Source: an uncultured Clostridia bacterium
GTDB taxonomy: Bacteria; Bacillota; Clostridia; Christensenellales; Aristaeellaceae
Reading direction: 5' to 3'
NCBI GenBank assembly: GCA_946538975.1
Contig: CAMNHF010000010.1
Coordinates: forward strand, 1-37,467
Length of the DNA stretch: 37,467 bases
Made by a program: the position numbers and the translations under genes. The notes beneath the pieces were generated by a model. The model had not been told where the DNA came from and did not search any database. It worked only from the letters and a program-made list of their open reading frames with translations. Positions 22,356 through 30,283 of this stretch are shown piece after piece (positions within the stretch are counted from its first letter, which is position 1; the number at the start of each line of letters is the position of its first letter).

Positions 22356-23899
22356 TGAAAGATCAGAATCTTCCCGTCATCCCGGCGGAGCAGTTCACCT
22401 TCGTGAAGAAGGAAGAGAAGATCCACGACGAAAAGATCCAGACCAAGGCCATCGGTTACTTCGGCGACGCGTGGCTGCGCTTCGTGCGCAACAAGAGCGC
22501 GGTCGTGGCCTTTGCGCTGATTATCATTCTGGTGATCTTCGCGGTTGTCGTCCCCTTCCTGAGCCACTATGACACGACCTTCCGCTCCGGCTACTACCAG
22601 ACCGTGCTGCCCAAGAACGAGCTGATCGCGCCGCTGGGCTTCTGGGACGGCGGCAAGCGCGAGACGGACAACCAGGACAGCTACAACTATCTGCGCTCCA
22701 TCGGCGTGGAGACCGGCCGCGACATCATCATGAAGGAGTACCGCTCCTATGTGGACGCGAACGGCATCACCTACCACGACATCCGGGTCGACACCTACCT
22801 GAAGGTGGGCTTCGCCTACGTCAACCTGACCGCCGAGCAGTATCAGGAGCTGCTGGAATACCAGGACCGGACGGGCATCCAGGTCTGCTATCCCTTCGCG
22901 AAGACCTACAACACCGACTTCCTGCAGGGCAACCTGGGCGCCAACTACTGGTACAAGCTCATCAACGAGAGCCGCACGACCAAGGGCGAGCCGCAGCTGG
23001 ATGAGAACGGGAACTTCATCCCGAACTATCTGACCACCGACAACAAGACCCGCGGCGACTACACCAGCAGCATGCGCGTAGCCGGTGACGACGGCGGCGC
23101 GAACGGCGACAGCTGGTACGTCTACGCGATGAAGAACCAGACCGGCTACCGCGTGCGCGTGGACTACTACGAATACTTCCGCTATCAGGAGGGCCAGACG
23201 CCCTGCTTCCTCTTCGGCACGAACACCTACGGCCAGGACATCTTCTCCTGCCTGGCTTCCGGCGCGCGCCTGTCCTTCCTGCTGGCCATCTCCGTGTCGC
23301 TGATCAACTTCACGATCGGCGCGATTTACGGCGCCATCGCCGGCTATTACGGCGGCGCGGTGGACATGGTGATGGAGCGCATCTCCGACGTGCTCTCCTC
23401 CGTGCCCTTCATGGTGGTGGCGACGCTGTTCCAGCTGCATCTGGCCAAGCAGGTGGGCCCGCTGCTCTCGCTGCTGTTTGCCTTCGTGCTGACCGGCTGG
23501 ATCGGCATGGCCTACCGCGTGCGCATGCAGTTCTACCGCTTCAAGGGCCAGGAGTACGTGCTCGCCGCGCGCACCCTGGGCGCCAGCGACCGGCGGCTGA
23601 TCTTCAAGCACATCTTCCCCAACTCCCTGGGCACCATCATCACCGGCTCCGTGCTGGCGATCCCGGGCGTCATCTTCTCCGAGTCCATGCTGAGCTATCT
23701 GGGCATCATCAACCTGGAGACCTCCAACATGACCTCCATCGGCACCATGCTGGCCAACGGCCAGGTCGTGCTGAGCACCTTCCCCCACGTGATTCTCTTC
23801 CCCGCCCTTTTCATCTCCATCCTGGAGATTTCCTTCAACCTGTTCGGCAACGGCCTGCGGGACGCCTTCAATCCTTCGCTGAGAGGAGCTGATTCGTGA
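22355..23899 (+). CDS. Peptide-type ABC importer permease 2 (OppC type) with a roughly 200-residue insertion
   Basis: A 514-residue permease; OppC proteins are normally about 280-310. TM1 is at residues about 49-69. The family block FGTNTYGQDIFSCLASGARLS, which usually follows about 30 residues later, begins only near 287. The intervening 210 residues are hydrophilic and rich in Tyr, Asn and Asp, and should lie outside the membrane, where the binding protein docks. The rest is standard: EYVLAARTLGASDRRLIFKHIFPN (EAA loop) and GVIFSESMLSYLGI. ATG 22355 overlaps the preceding TGA (TGATG); a GTG one codon earlier is an alternative. The inserted part matches nothing I recognise. Confidence 0.92.
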   Translation: MKDQNLPVIPAEQFTFVKKEEKIHDEKIQTKAIGYFGDAWLRFVRNKSAVVAFALIIILVIFAVVVPFLSHYDTTFRSGYYQTVLPKNELIAPLGFWDGGKRETDNQDSYNYLRSIGVETGRDIIMKEYRSYVDANGITYHDIRVDTYLKVGFAYVNLTAEQYQELLEYQDRTGIQVCYPFAKTYNTDFLQGNLGANYWYKLINESRTTKGEPQLDENGNFIPNYLTTDNKTRGDYTSSMRVAGDDGGANGDSWYVYAMKNQTGYRVRVDYYEYFRYQEGQTPCFLFGTNTYGQDIFSCLASGARLSFLLAISVSLINFTIGAIYGAIAGYYGGAVDMVMERISDVLSSVPFMVVATLFQLHLAKQVGPLLSLLFAFVLTGWIGMAYRVRMQFYRFKGQEYVLAARTLGASDRRLIFKHIFPNSLGTIITGSVLAIPGVIFSESMLSYLGIINLETSNMTSIGTMLANGQVVLSTFPHVILFPALFISILEISFNLFGNGLRDAFNPSLRGADS

Positions 23900-26052
23900 T
23901 GGCAAAGCTGGAAGCGAGACACCTGACCATTTCTTTCCGCACGAACAACGGCGCCGTCCGGGCAGTCCGCGACATTTCCTTCAGCCTGAATGCCGGCGAG
24001 ACCCTGGCCATCGCGGGTGAGTCCGGCTCCGGCAAGTCCGTCACCGCGCGCGCCATCATGGGCATCCTGGCCGGCAACGCGATGGTGGAGAACGGCGAGA
24101 TCATCTACGACGGCATGGATCTGCTGAAGATCCCCGAGGAAGATTTCCACACCCTGCGCGGCTACAAGCTGGCGATGGTTTTCCAGGATCCCCTCTCCGC
24201 CCTGAACCCCATCATGCGCATCGGCCAGCAGCTGACCGAGGCCATGATCCTGAACAACAAGGAGCGGCGGCGCGACGGCAAGAAGCGCTACAACATGCTG
24301 CTGCAGCTGCTGCAGGAGAACATGAAGAAGGCCGGCGTGGCGAACGCCGAGGAGCAGATAGCCGCCTTCCGCGCCATCGTGCAGCAGGGCATGGACCTGA
24401 CCGAACGCTACCAGACCGCGCGGGAGAGCGCCGTGGAGGCGTGGGACCGCGTGGAGGAGACCCGGATGCGCATCCGCCGCAAGGAGGAGAAGGCCGTCCG
24501 CGAGACCCTCAGCCGCATGGTCAAGGCCAACCGCCGCGTGTTCAATGAGTTCGTCATCCCCGAGGGCAGCGCGGAATTCAGCGCGGTGGCCGGGGACATC
24601 GGCCACTATGCCAAGAGCTATCAGATCGGCCAGGAGGAGGAGCTGACCGCCGTGCTGGACCGCGCGGAGGCCATTCTCAAGCCGGTCGCCGAGCCCACGG
24701 AGCAGCCGGACTTCGTCGCGATCGCCTATGCCCGCGCCCACGGCAGCCAGCTGAGCGGCGGCAATGTGGCCGAGCTGAATGCCACCGCCCGGAAGATCCT
24801 TTCGGACGGCTTCATGGACAAGTTCCTGCAGGACACCGCCAAGGCCTGCGAGGCTGCCGACAAAGCCTCCAGGGCGGAGATGGCCAACGCCGCGAAGGTG
24901 CTCCAGCAGGAGCGCCCGGTCTTTGAGCGCGACGTGCTGGACCGCAAGGAGAGCTACGCCGCGGGCAAGCGCGCCGCCGAGGCCGTGGAGCGGACAATCA
25001 ACCGCATGGCCGTGGAAAAGGACAGCGCCTCCTGGGTGTTCTCCTCCAGCGTGCGGGCCAACCTGAACCGCTATTTCTACGGCGTGAAGACCAATCCGAA
25101 GGAGCAGCGCCGCTTCCAGCGCGACACCCAGCGGCACGACCAGCTGGAGGCGAAGGGCAAGGAAGCGCTGAGCGTCATCCCGCTGAACCTGGTGAACCTG
25201 GGCACGGCGAAGGGCAACATCGTGACCGCGATGAACGAGCTCGCCGCCCGCTTCACCGCCGCCGGCAGCGTGGAGAAGGATTACAGCCGCGAGGCCTCCG
25301 TCCTCGTCGACAAGCTGGTGGAGTACGCCAGCCAGTACGCGCACAAGATTTCCAAGGCGCTGGCCAAGCACCACGCCATCGAGCTGATGGAGGAGGTCGG
25401 CATCCCCGAGCCCTACCGCCGCTTCAGCCAGTATCCCTTTGAGTTCTCCGGCGGCATGCGGCAGCGCATCGTCATCGCCATCGCCCTGTCCGCCAACCCG
25501 GACATCCTGATCTGCGACGAGCCGACCACCGCCCTGGACGTGACGATTCAGGCGCAGATTCTGGAGCTGATCAACCGGCTGAAGGTGCAGCGCCAGCTGT
25601 CCGTCATCTTCATCACCCACGACCTGGGCGTCGTGGCGAACATGGCCGACCGCCTCGCCGTGATGTACGCGGGCAAGATCGTGGAGTACGGCACCGCGGA
25701 CGACGTGTTCTACGATCCGCGCCATCCCTACACCTGGGCCCTGCTCTCCTCCATGCCCGACCTGGAGACGAAGGAGAAGCTGGAGGCCATCCCCGGCACG
25801 CCGCCGGACATGATTCTGCCGCCCAAGGGCGACGCCTTCGCGGCCCGCAACAAGTATGCCATGGCCATCGACTTCGAGGAGCAGCCGCCGATGTTCCACG
25901 TCAGCGACACCCACTGGGCGGCCACCTGGCTGCTGCACCCGAACGCGCCGCACGTGGATCCGCCGAAGATCGTGACCGAGCGCATCGAGCGGATGCAGCG
26001 CCTGGAGCGGGAAAAGGCGGAGAAGGGAGGCGTGAGCCTTGCGCAGAATTAA
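23899..26052 (+). CDS. Peptide-type ABC importer ATPase 1 (OppD type) with a roughly 370-residue insertion
   Basis: A 717-residue ATPase; OppD is normally about 320-350. Walker A GESGSGKS lies at 40-47 and the Q-loop VFQDP has Q96. The signature FSGGMRQR does not come until 516, Walker B ILICDEP is at 536-542 and the switch His is H574. The usual Walker A to signature distance is about 110 residues; here it is about 475. Residues about 120-490 are an inserted, highly charged, Ala/Glu/Arg-rich and mainly helical stretch inside the helical subdomain that touches the permeases. All catalytic motifs are intact, so this is not a broken gene. The C-terminal extension holds the oligopeptide-ABC tail. 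ATG 23899 overlaps the previous stop (TGATG). Confidence 0.92.
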   Translation: MAKLEARHLTISFRTNNGAVRAVRDISFSLNAGETLAIAGESGSGKSVTARAIMGILAGNAMVENGEIIYDGMDLLKIPEEDFHTLRGYKLAMVFQDPLSALNPIMRIGQQLTEAMILNNKERRRDGKKRYNMLLQLLQENMKKAGVANAEEQIAAFRAIVQQGMDLTERYQTARESAVEAWDRVEETRMRIRRKEEKAVRETLSRMVKANRRVFNEFVIPEGSAEFSAVAGDIGHYAKSYQIGQEEELTAVLDRAEAILKPVAEPTEQPDFVAIAYARAHGSQLSGGNVAELNATARKILSDGFMDKFLQDTAKACEAADKASRAEMANAAKVLQQERPVFERDVLDRKESYAAGKRAAEAVERTINRMAVEKDSASWVFSSSVRANLNRYFYGVKTNPKEQRRFQRDTQRHDQLEAKGKEALSVIPLNLVNLGTAKGNIVTAMNELAARFTAAGSVEKDYSREASVLVDKLVEYASQYAHKISKALAKHHAIELMEEVGIPEPYRRFSQYPFEFSGGMRQRIVIAIALSANPDILICDEPTTALDVTIQAQILELINRLKVQRQLSVIFITHDLGVVANMADRLAVMYAGKIVEYGTADDVFYDPRHPYTWALLSSMPDLETKEKLEAIPGTPPDMILPPKGDAFAARNKYAMAIDFEEQPPMFHVSDTHWAATWLLHPNAPHVDPPKIVTERIERMQRLEREKAEKGGVSLAQN

Positions 26053-28492
26053 CCGGATCGCAGGCGCCCTGCGCTACATCGGCGTGGCCCTGCTCATCAT
26101 CGCCGTGGCCCTGAGCATCTACAATGTCTCCACCAGCTCCGCGTCGTGGGGGAATTTCCGCACCAGGCTGAGCCAGCTCGGCCTGCCCACCGGCATCATC
26201 GACCGCTTCAGGTTCGACACGGACTTTTTCGGCGCCCTGAGCGAGGCGGCGGGCAACAGCGCCCTCCCCTCCGACAAGCGCAGCGCGGCGGTGAAGGAGC
26301 ACTTTGCGGACTTCTCCGCGCCGGCGGCCGCGAAGGAAGCCCAGCTGCAGGAGAGCGAGCTGGAGGGCGTGATCGCCTATTTCGACGGCGAGTTTGACCG
26401 CGCGGGCTACCGCGAGATCCACGAGCAGGCGGAGAACCAGGCGGATCAGATCGCGGCCCGCGAAGTGATTGAATTCCTGGACAGCCTGAACGCACCCCCC
26501 AAGGGCAAGGGCGGCAAGCTGGCCGGGCTGAAGGCGGCCTCCTGCGAGCCGGACGTCGCGGCCTTCTATGAAAGCTATGCCGCGGAGCACGGCGAGGCGG
26601 CAGGCACGTATCTGGAATTCCTGCGCACGGTGGAAAAGATGATCCGCGCGGATCAGGCCGCCGGCGGCAGCACCATCCCCGCGAAGAGCTGGCTGGAAAC
26701 CCGCTTTGACGCGGAGGCCTACCAGCAGGCCCTGATCGAGGTGCAGGCCGAGGAGCACGCGGAGACCAGCTCCTTCCTGGACGAGTTCGCGGCCTGGGCG
26801 GAGGGGAACGGCTCCTTCCGCGACTTCCTGACCGCGCAGCAGGCGAAGCTGCAGGAGCGCTATCCGAACCGGAACGTCACGAACACCGCCGCCCTGGCCA
26901 CCGCCATGCGCACCGTGATCGACGCCGGCACCGCGTTCGACGGCTCCCCCGTGACCCTGCTCGACACCTACAAGGACACGGTGGACGGCCTCACGAAGAG
27001 CGGCTACGACGCCTTCCTCGACGAGTACGCGGGCACCGTGGTGGCCTCCGCGGACGAGCGCTCGAAGATCGGCATCATCGGGCCCTTCTGGGCGGTGTGC
27101 TCCGCCTGGATGTGGCTGTGGATTGCCGCGATTGTGCTGATTATCCTGTCCTTCGTGGTGCGCCGGCTGATGAACGACGCCATGGTGCGCAAGGCCGGCC
27201 TCTCCGAGATTCAGGAGGATCCCGACATTCTGCTGCAGGTGGATCACCTGAAGCAGTATTTCCGTTCCGGCCCCATGGTGACCAAGGCCGTGGACGACGT
27301 GAGCTTCTACATCCGCAAGGGCGAGGTCTTCGGCCTGGTCGGCGAGTCCGGCTGCGGCAAGACGACTACCGGCCGCACGATCATCAACCTGTATGATCCC
27401 ACCGACGGCACGGTCACCTTCCACGGCCTGCACATCTCCTCCACGCAGAACGGCGTGAAGACCCTGGTCCGCTCCCTGCGGCAGGACTTCACCGCCCGCG
27501 TGAAGGGCATGAAGGCCAGCCTGGACGCGGCCTGCAAGAAGGAGCCCGACCGCGCGGACGAGCTGCGCGCGAAGTACCGCGAGGATGTCGCGCGGATGCG
27601 CCGCGAGCTGAACGAGGAGATCGACCGCAAGCAGCTGGACGCGCTGAAGTCCGCCGCGGAGAAGGAACGCGCCGCGAAAATCTACCGGGAGCGGCAGAAG
27701 AAGGCGCTGACCGAGGCGTACACCGCCGACATGAAGACCCTCTCCGGCGCCGCAGCCGAGGAGCGCACGGCCCGCTACAAGATGGAGCTGAAGGCCGCCG
27801 ACCGGAAGAACAGCATCATGACACGGATGCAGATGATCTTCCAGGATCCCATCGCCTCCATCAACCCCCGCATGACGGTCCGCGAGATCATCGCCGAGGG
27901 TCTGACCATCCGCGGCATCCGCGACAAGAAGTACATCGACGAGAAGGTCTACGAAATGCTGGACCTGGTCGGTCTGGTGCGCGAGCACGCCGACCGCTAT
28001 CCGCATGAGTTCTCCGGCGGCCAGCGCCAGCGCATCGGCATCGCCCGCGCCATCGTGATGGAGCCCGAACTGATCATCGCCGACGAGCCGATCTCCGCCC
28101 TGGATGTGTCCATCCAGGCCCAGGTCATCAACCTGCTAAACGACCTGCGGAACAACATGGGCCTGACCATCCTGTTCATCGCCCACAACCTGTCCGTGGT
28201 CAAGTATTTCTCCGACCGCATCGCCGTGATGTACTACGGCCATCTGGTGGAGATGGCGGACTCCGAGGAGCTCTTCCGCCATCCGCTGCACCCCTACACC
28301 ATCTCCCTGCTGTCCGCCATTCCCTATCCGGATCCCCATTATGAGAAGCAGCGGCAGCGCATCAGCTACGACCCCGACAAGGCGCATGACTACAGCCAGG
28401 AAGGGCCGACCCTGCGGGAGATCACGCCCGGCCACTTCATCCGCTGCAATACCGAGGAGTATGAGCGGTACCGCAAGGAGCTGGGGCTGTGA
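26039..28492 (+). CDS. Peptide-type ABC importer ATPase 2 (OppF type) fused to a membrane-anchored external domain
   Basis: An 817-residue protein; OppF is normally 310-330. Residues 1-11 are basic and TM1 is at about 12-28. A roughly 320-residue Ala/Glu-rich helical domain follows that should be outside the cell, then TM2 at about 352-373. The ABC domain starts near 396. Walker A is GESGCGKTT (435-443). A charged coiled-coil-like insertion spans about 470-592, Q602 is in MIFQDP, the signature FSGGQRQR begins at 658, Walker B is LIIADEP (678-684) and H716 follows. An ATPase with its own transmembrane hairpin is very unusual for an importer. The start is TTG 26039 (GGGAGG nine bases upstream), overlapping the OppD gene by 14 bp. 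Confidence 0.9.
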   Translation: MRRINRIAGALRYIGVALLIIAVALSIYNVSTSSASWGNFRTRLSQLGLPTGIIDRFRFDTDFFGALSEAAGNSALPSDKRSAAVKEHFADFSAPAAAKEAQLQESELEGVIAYFDGEFDRAGYREIHEQAENQADQIAAREVIEFLDSLNAPPKGKGGKLAGLKAASCEPDVAAFYESYAAEHGEAAGTYLEFLRTVEKMIRADQAAGGSTIPAKSWLETRFDAEAYQQALIEVQAEEHAETSSFLDEFAAWAEGNGSFRDFLTAQQAKLQERYPNRNVTNTAALATAMRTVIDAGTAFDGSPVTLLDTYKDTVDGLTKSGYDAFLDEYAGTVVASADERSKIGIIGPFWAVCSAWMWLWIAAIVLIILSFVVRRLMNDAMVRKAGLSEIQEDPDILLQVDHLKQYFRSGPMVTKAVDDVSFYIRKGEVFGLVGESGCGKTTTGRTIINLYDPTDGTVTFHGLHISSTQNGVKTLVRSLRQDFTARVKGMKASLDAACKKEPDRADELRAKYREDVARMRRELNEEIDRKQLDALKSAAEKERAAKIYRERQKKALTEAYTADMKTLSGAAAEERTARYKMELKAADRKNSIMTRMQMIFQDPIASINPRMTVREIIAEGLTIRGIRDKKYIDEKVYEMLDLVGLVREHADRYPHEFSGGQRQRIGIARAIVMEPELIIADEPISALDVSIQAQVINLLNDLRNNMGLTILFIAHNLSVVKYFSDRIAVMYYGHLVEMADSEELFRHPLHPYTISLLSAIPYPDPHYEKQRQRISYDPDKAHDYSQEGPTLREITPGHFIRCNTEEYERYRKELGL

Positions 28493-28899
28493 AGAGGCTG
28501 AGCAGATGGGCCGTGTGGGTGCTGGTCAGCATCGCCGTTTCCCTGGGGGTGCTGACCGCGCGCGGCTTCTTCGCCGAGACCGGCTATGCCGCCCGCCTGT
28601 CGGACCTGTGCGACGCCCTGTTCGTGCCGGGCATCCTGCTGCTGTGCGCGGCTGGCCTGGTGTTTGTGGCGGACGACGGCGTGTTCGACTTCTTCGGCTG
28701 GACGGCCCGCCGCCTGATCCGCCTGCTGCGCTTCCGGCGGCCGATGGACGAGGAGGGCGACCCCAAGACCTTCTACGACTACCGCCAGATGAAGCACGGC
28801 GGCCGCCGCACCGACACCCGTCCCCTGCTGCTGATCGCCGCGGTGGATCTGGCGCTGGCCGGCGTCTTCCTGCTGATTTATCTCCCGCTGCAAGCGTAA
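28489..28899 (+). CDS. Small three-pass membrane protein (DUF3899-like)
   Basis: A 136-residue membrane protein, last gene of the peptide importer operon. GTG 28489 overlaps the preceding TGA by four bases and has AAGGAG eight bases upstream. Hydrophobic segments are at about 8-26, 42-60 and 112-133, with a basic cytoplasmic loop between the second and third (RRLIRLLRFRRPMDEEGDPKTFYDYRQ). The pattern 'GILLLCAAGLVFVADDGVFDFFGW' is reminiscent of DUF3899 small membrane proteins; I am only moderately sure of that family. Translational coupling to the ATPase suggests it works with this transporter, perhaps in assembly. Confidence 0.8.
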   Translation: MKRLSRWAVWVLVSIAVSLGVLTARGFFAETGYAARLSDLCDALFVPGILLLCAAGLVFVADDGVFDFFGWTARRLIRLLRFRRPMDEEGDPKTFYDYRQMKHGGRRTDTRPLLLIAAVDLALAGVFLLIYLPLQA

Positions 28900-28910
28900 G
28901 CAGACAGCCA

Positions 28911-28946
28911 AAAAGCGTGACCCCGAATCCTGCGGGTCACGCTTTT
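28911..28946. terminator. Bidirectional intrinsic terminator
   Basis: AAAAGCGTGACCC (28911-28923) / GGGTCACGCTTTT (28934-28946) around a ten-base loop, with A-rich and T-rich flanks. It serves the peptide importer operon on the plus strand and the dut end of the operon on the minus strand. Confidence 0.88.
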
Positions 28947-28981
28947 TTGTTCGGCATTTCCGGCGGCTTCTCCCCTGCCGG

Positions 28982-29422
28982 TCACCGCTTTCCCGTCGAG
29001 CCGAAGCCGCCGCGGGTGTTGTGCCCGAGGCTCTCCACCTCCTCGAACACGATGTGCGGCTGGTGCGGCATCAATCGGCACTGGCAGATGCGGTCCCCCA
29101 CGTGGATGACCGTGTCGCGCATGGCCAGCGCGGGCATCTTCAGCACGTCCTCGTCCGAGGAATAGGACTCGTCCACGATACCGGGCGAATTGGGCATCAG
29201 GATGCCGAAGTTTTTGAACGTGGAGGAGCGGGGCGCCACCCACAGCTCATACCCGGCGGGCAAGCGGACGGAGACGCCCAGATCAATGTAATGGAAGTCC
29301 CCGGCGCGCATCGTCACTTCCTCCGCGGCGCGCAGGTCAATCCAGTCGGACTTGCCGTCCACATAGCACAGCCGCTCCAGCTCGGCGCAGTGGTAGCGGA
29401 TCTGTACGGTCACTTCGCTCAT
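28982..29422 (-). CDS. dut: dUTP diphosphatase (dUTPase)
   Basis: A 146-residue trimeric-type dUTPase, which splits dUTP to dUMP and diphosphate, keeps uracil out of DNA and supplies dUMP for thymidylate. The five family motifs are seen in order: DLG near 47-49, APRSST (63-68), PGIVDESY (80-87; the usual form is GVIDxxY), DRICQ (110-114), and the glycine-rich C-terminal arm RGGFGSTG (137-144). The ATG at 29422 follows GGGAGG and overlaps the rsmA stop by four bases (ATGA), so the two genes are translationally coupled. It is the last gene of the operon, ahead of the shared terminator. Confidence 0.95.
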   Translation of the reverse strand: MSEVTVQIRYHCAELERLCYVDGKSDWIDLRAAEEVTMRAGDFHYIDLGVSVRLPAGYELWVAPRSSTFKNFGILMPNSPGIVDESYSSDEDVLKMPALAMRDTVIHVGDRICQCRLMPHQPHIVFEEVESLGHNTRGGFGSTGKR

Positions 29423-30267
29423 GCGTGTTCCTCCCTGAAAGCGGTGTACGCATCGGAGAGCCTCGCCAGCTCTTCCATCGAAAGCGCTTCGCCGCGAACC
29501 TTCTCGTCCAGCCCGGCCTCCGCCATCAGGCGCAGCGCCTCCTCCCGCTCCATGTGGAAGGCGGCGATGAGGCCGTTGGTCATCGTCTTGCGGCGGAGGG
29601 CAAAGCCGGCCTGCGCCACCCGGAAGAAGTCCGCCTCGCAGCGCACGGCCACCGCGGGCCGCTCCCGCAGGGGCATCACGACGAAGGCGCTGTCCACCTT
29701 GGGCGGCGGAGTAAAGCAGCGGGCGGGCACCTCCAGGGCGAGGCGCGGCTCCGTCCGGTACTGGCAGCGCAGGGCCAGCGGCCCCCAGCCCTCGTCGCCG
29801 GGCTGCGCGAGGATCTTGTCCGCCACCTCCCGCTGCACCATCAGCGCCAGCCGCCGCAGGGGCAGCTCCGCCGTGAGCAGGCGGGTGATCAGCGGTGTGG
29901 TGATGTAATACGGGATGTTCGCCACGACGGAGAAGGGCCGGCGGAAATCGGCGGTGGCCTCCGCGAGGTCCAGCTTCAGGATGTCGCCCTCGATCAGGCT
30001 GAAGTTCTCCTCCTCCTGCAGGAAGGCGCGCAGCAGGGGGATCAGCCTGCTGTCCAGCTCCACGGAGCGCACGCGCCCCGCCAGGTGGCACAGGTGCCGC
30101 GTGAGCGTGCCCACGCCGGGCCCGACCTCCAGCACGTCGTCCTCCCGGCTGACGCCGCTCAGGCGGGCGATGGTCTCCAGCAGGTCCTCGTCGTAGATAA
30201 AATTCTGGCCCAGCCCCTGCTGATAGCGCAGCTGGCTGTCCCGGATGCGTTCCTTTGTCTTGCTCAT
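29419..30267 (-). CDS. rsmA: 16S rRNA dimethyladenosine transferase
   Basis: A 282-residue RsmA/KsgA protein, which dimethylates two adjacent adenines near the 3' end of 16S rRNA during small-subunit assembly. QGLGQNFIYDEDLLETI opens the SAM fold. VLEVGPGVGTLTRHL is motif I, SVELDSRLIPLL binds the SAM ribose, EGDILKLDL follows, and the catalytic motif reads NIPYYITTPLI. The C-terminal part has RCFTPPPKVDSAFV. Length is normal. AAGGAG precedes the ATG. It lies 16 bases after the ABC exporter gene and is coupled to dut. The alternative symbol is ksgA. Confidence 0.96.
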   Translation of the reverse strand: MSKTKERIRDSQLRYQQGLGQNFIYDEDLLETIARLSGVSREDDVLEVGPGVGTLTRHLCHLAGRVRSVELDSRLIPLLRAFLQEEENFSLIEGDILKLDLAEATADFRRPFSVVANIPYYITTPLITRLLTAELPLRRLALMVQREVADKILAQPGDEGWGPLALRCQYRTEPRLALEVPARCFTPPPKVDSAFVVMPLRERPAVAVRCEADFFRVAQAGFALRRKTMTNGLIAAFHMEREEALRLMAEAGLDEKVRGEALSMEELARLSDAYTAFREEHA

Positions 30268-30283
30268 GGGCGCTCCTTGCGCG

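Noticed and set aside
23899-28492. The long ATPases as frameshifted or fused assembly errors
   Set aside because: Frames are open throughout, codon bias is constant, all catalytic motifs are intact, and start/stop overlaps between genes are normal.
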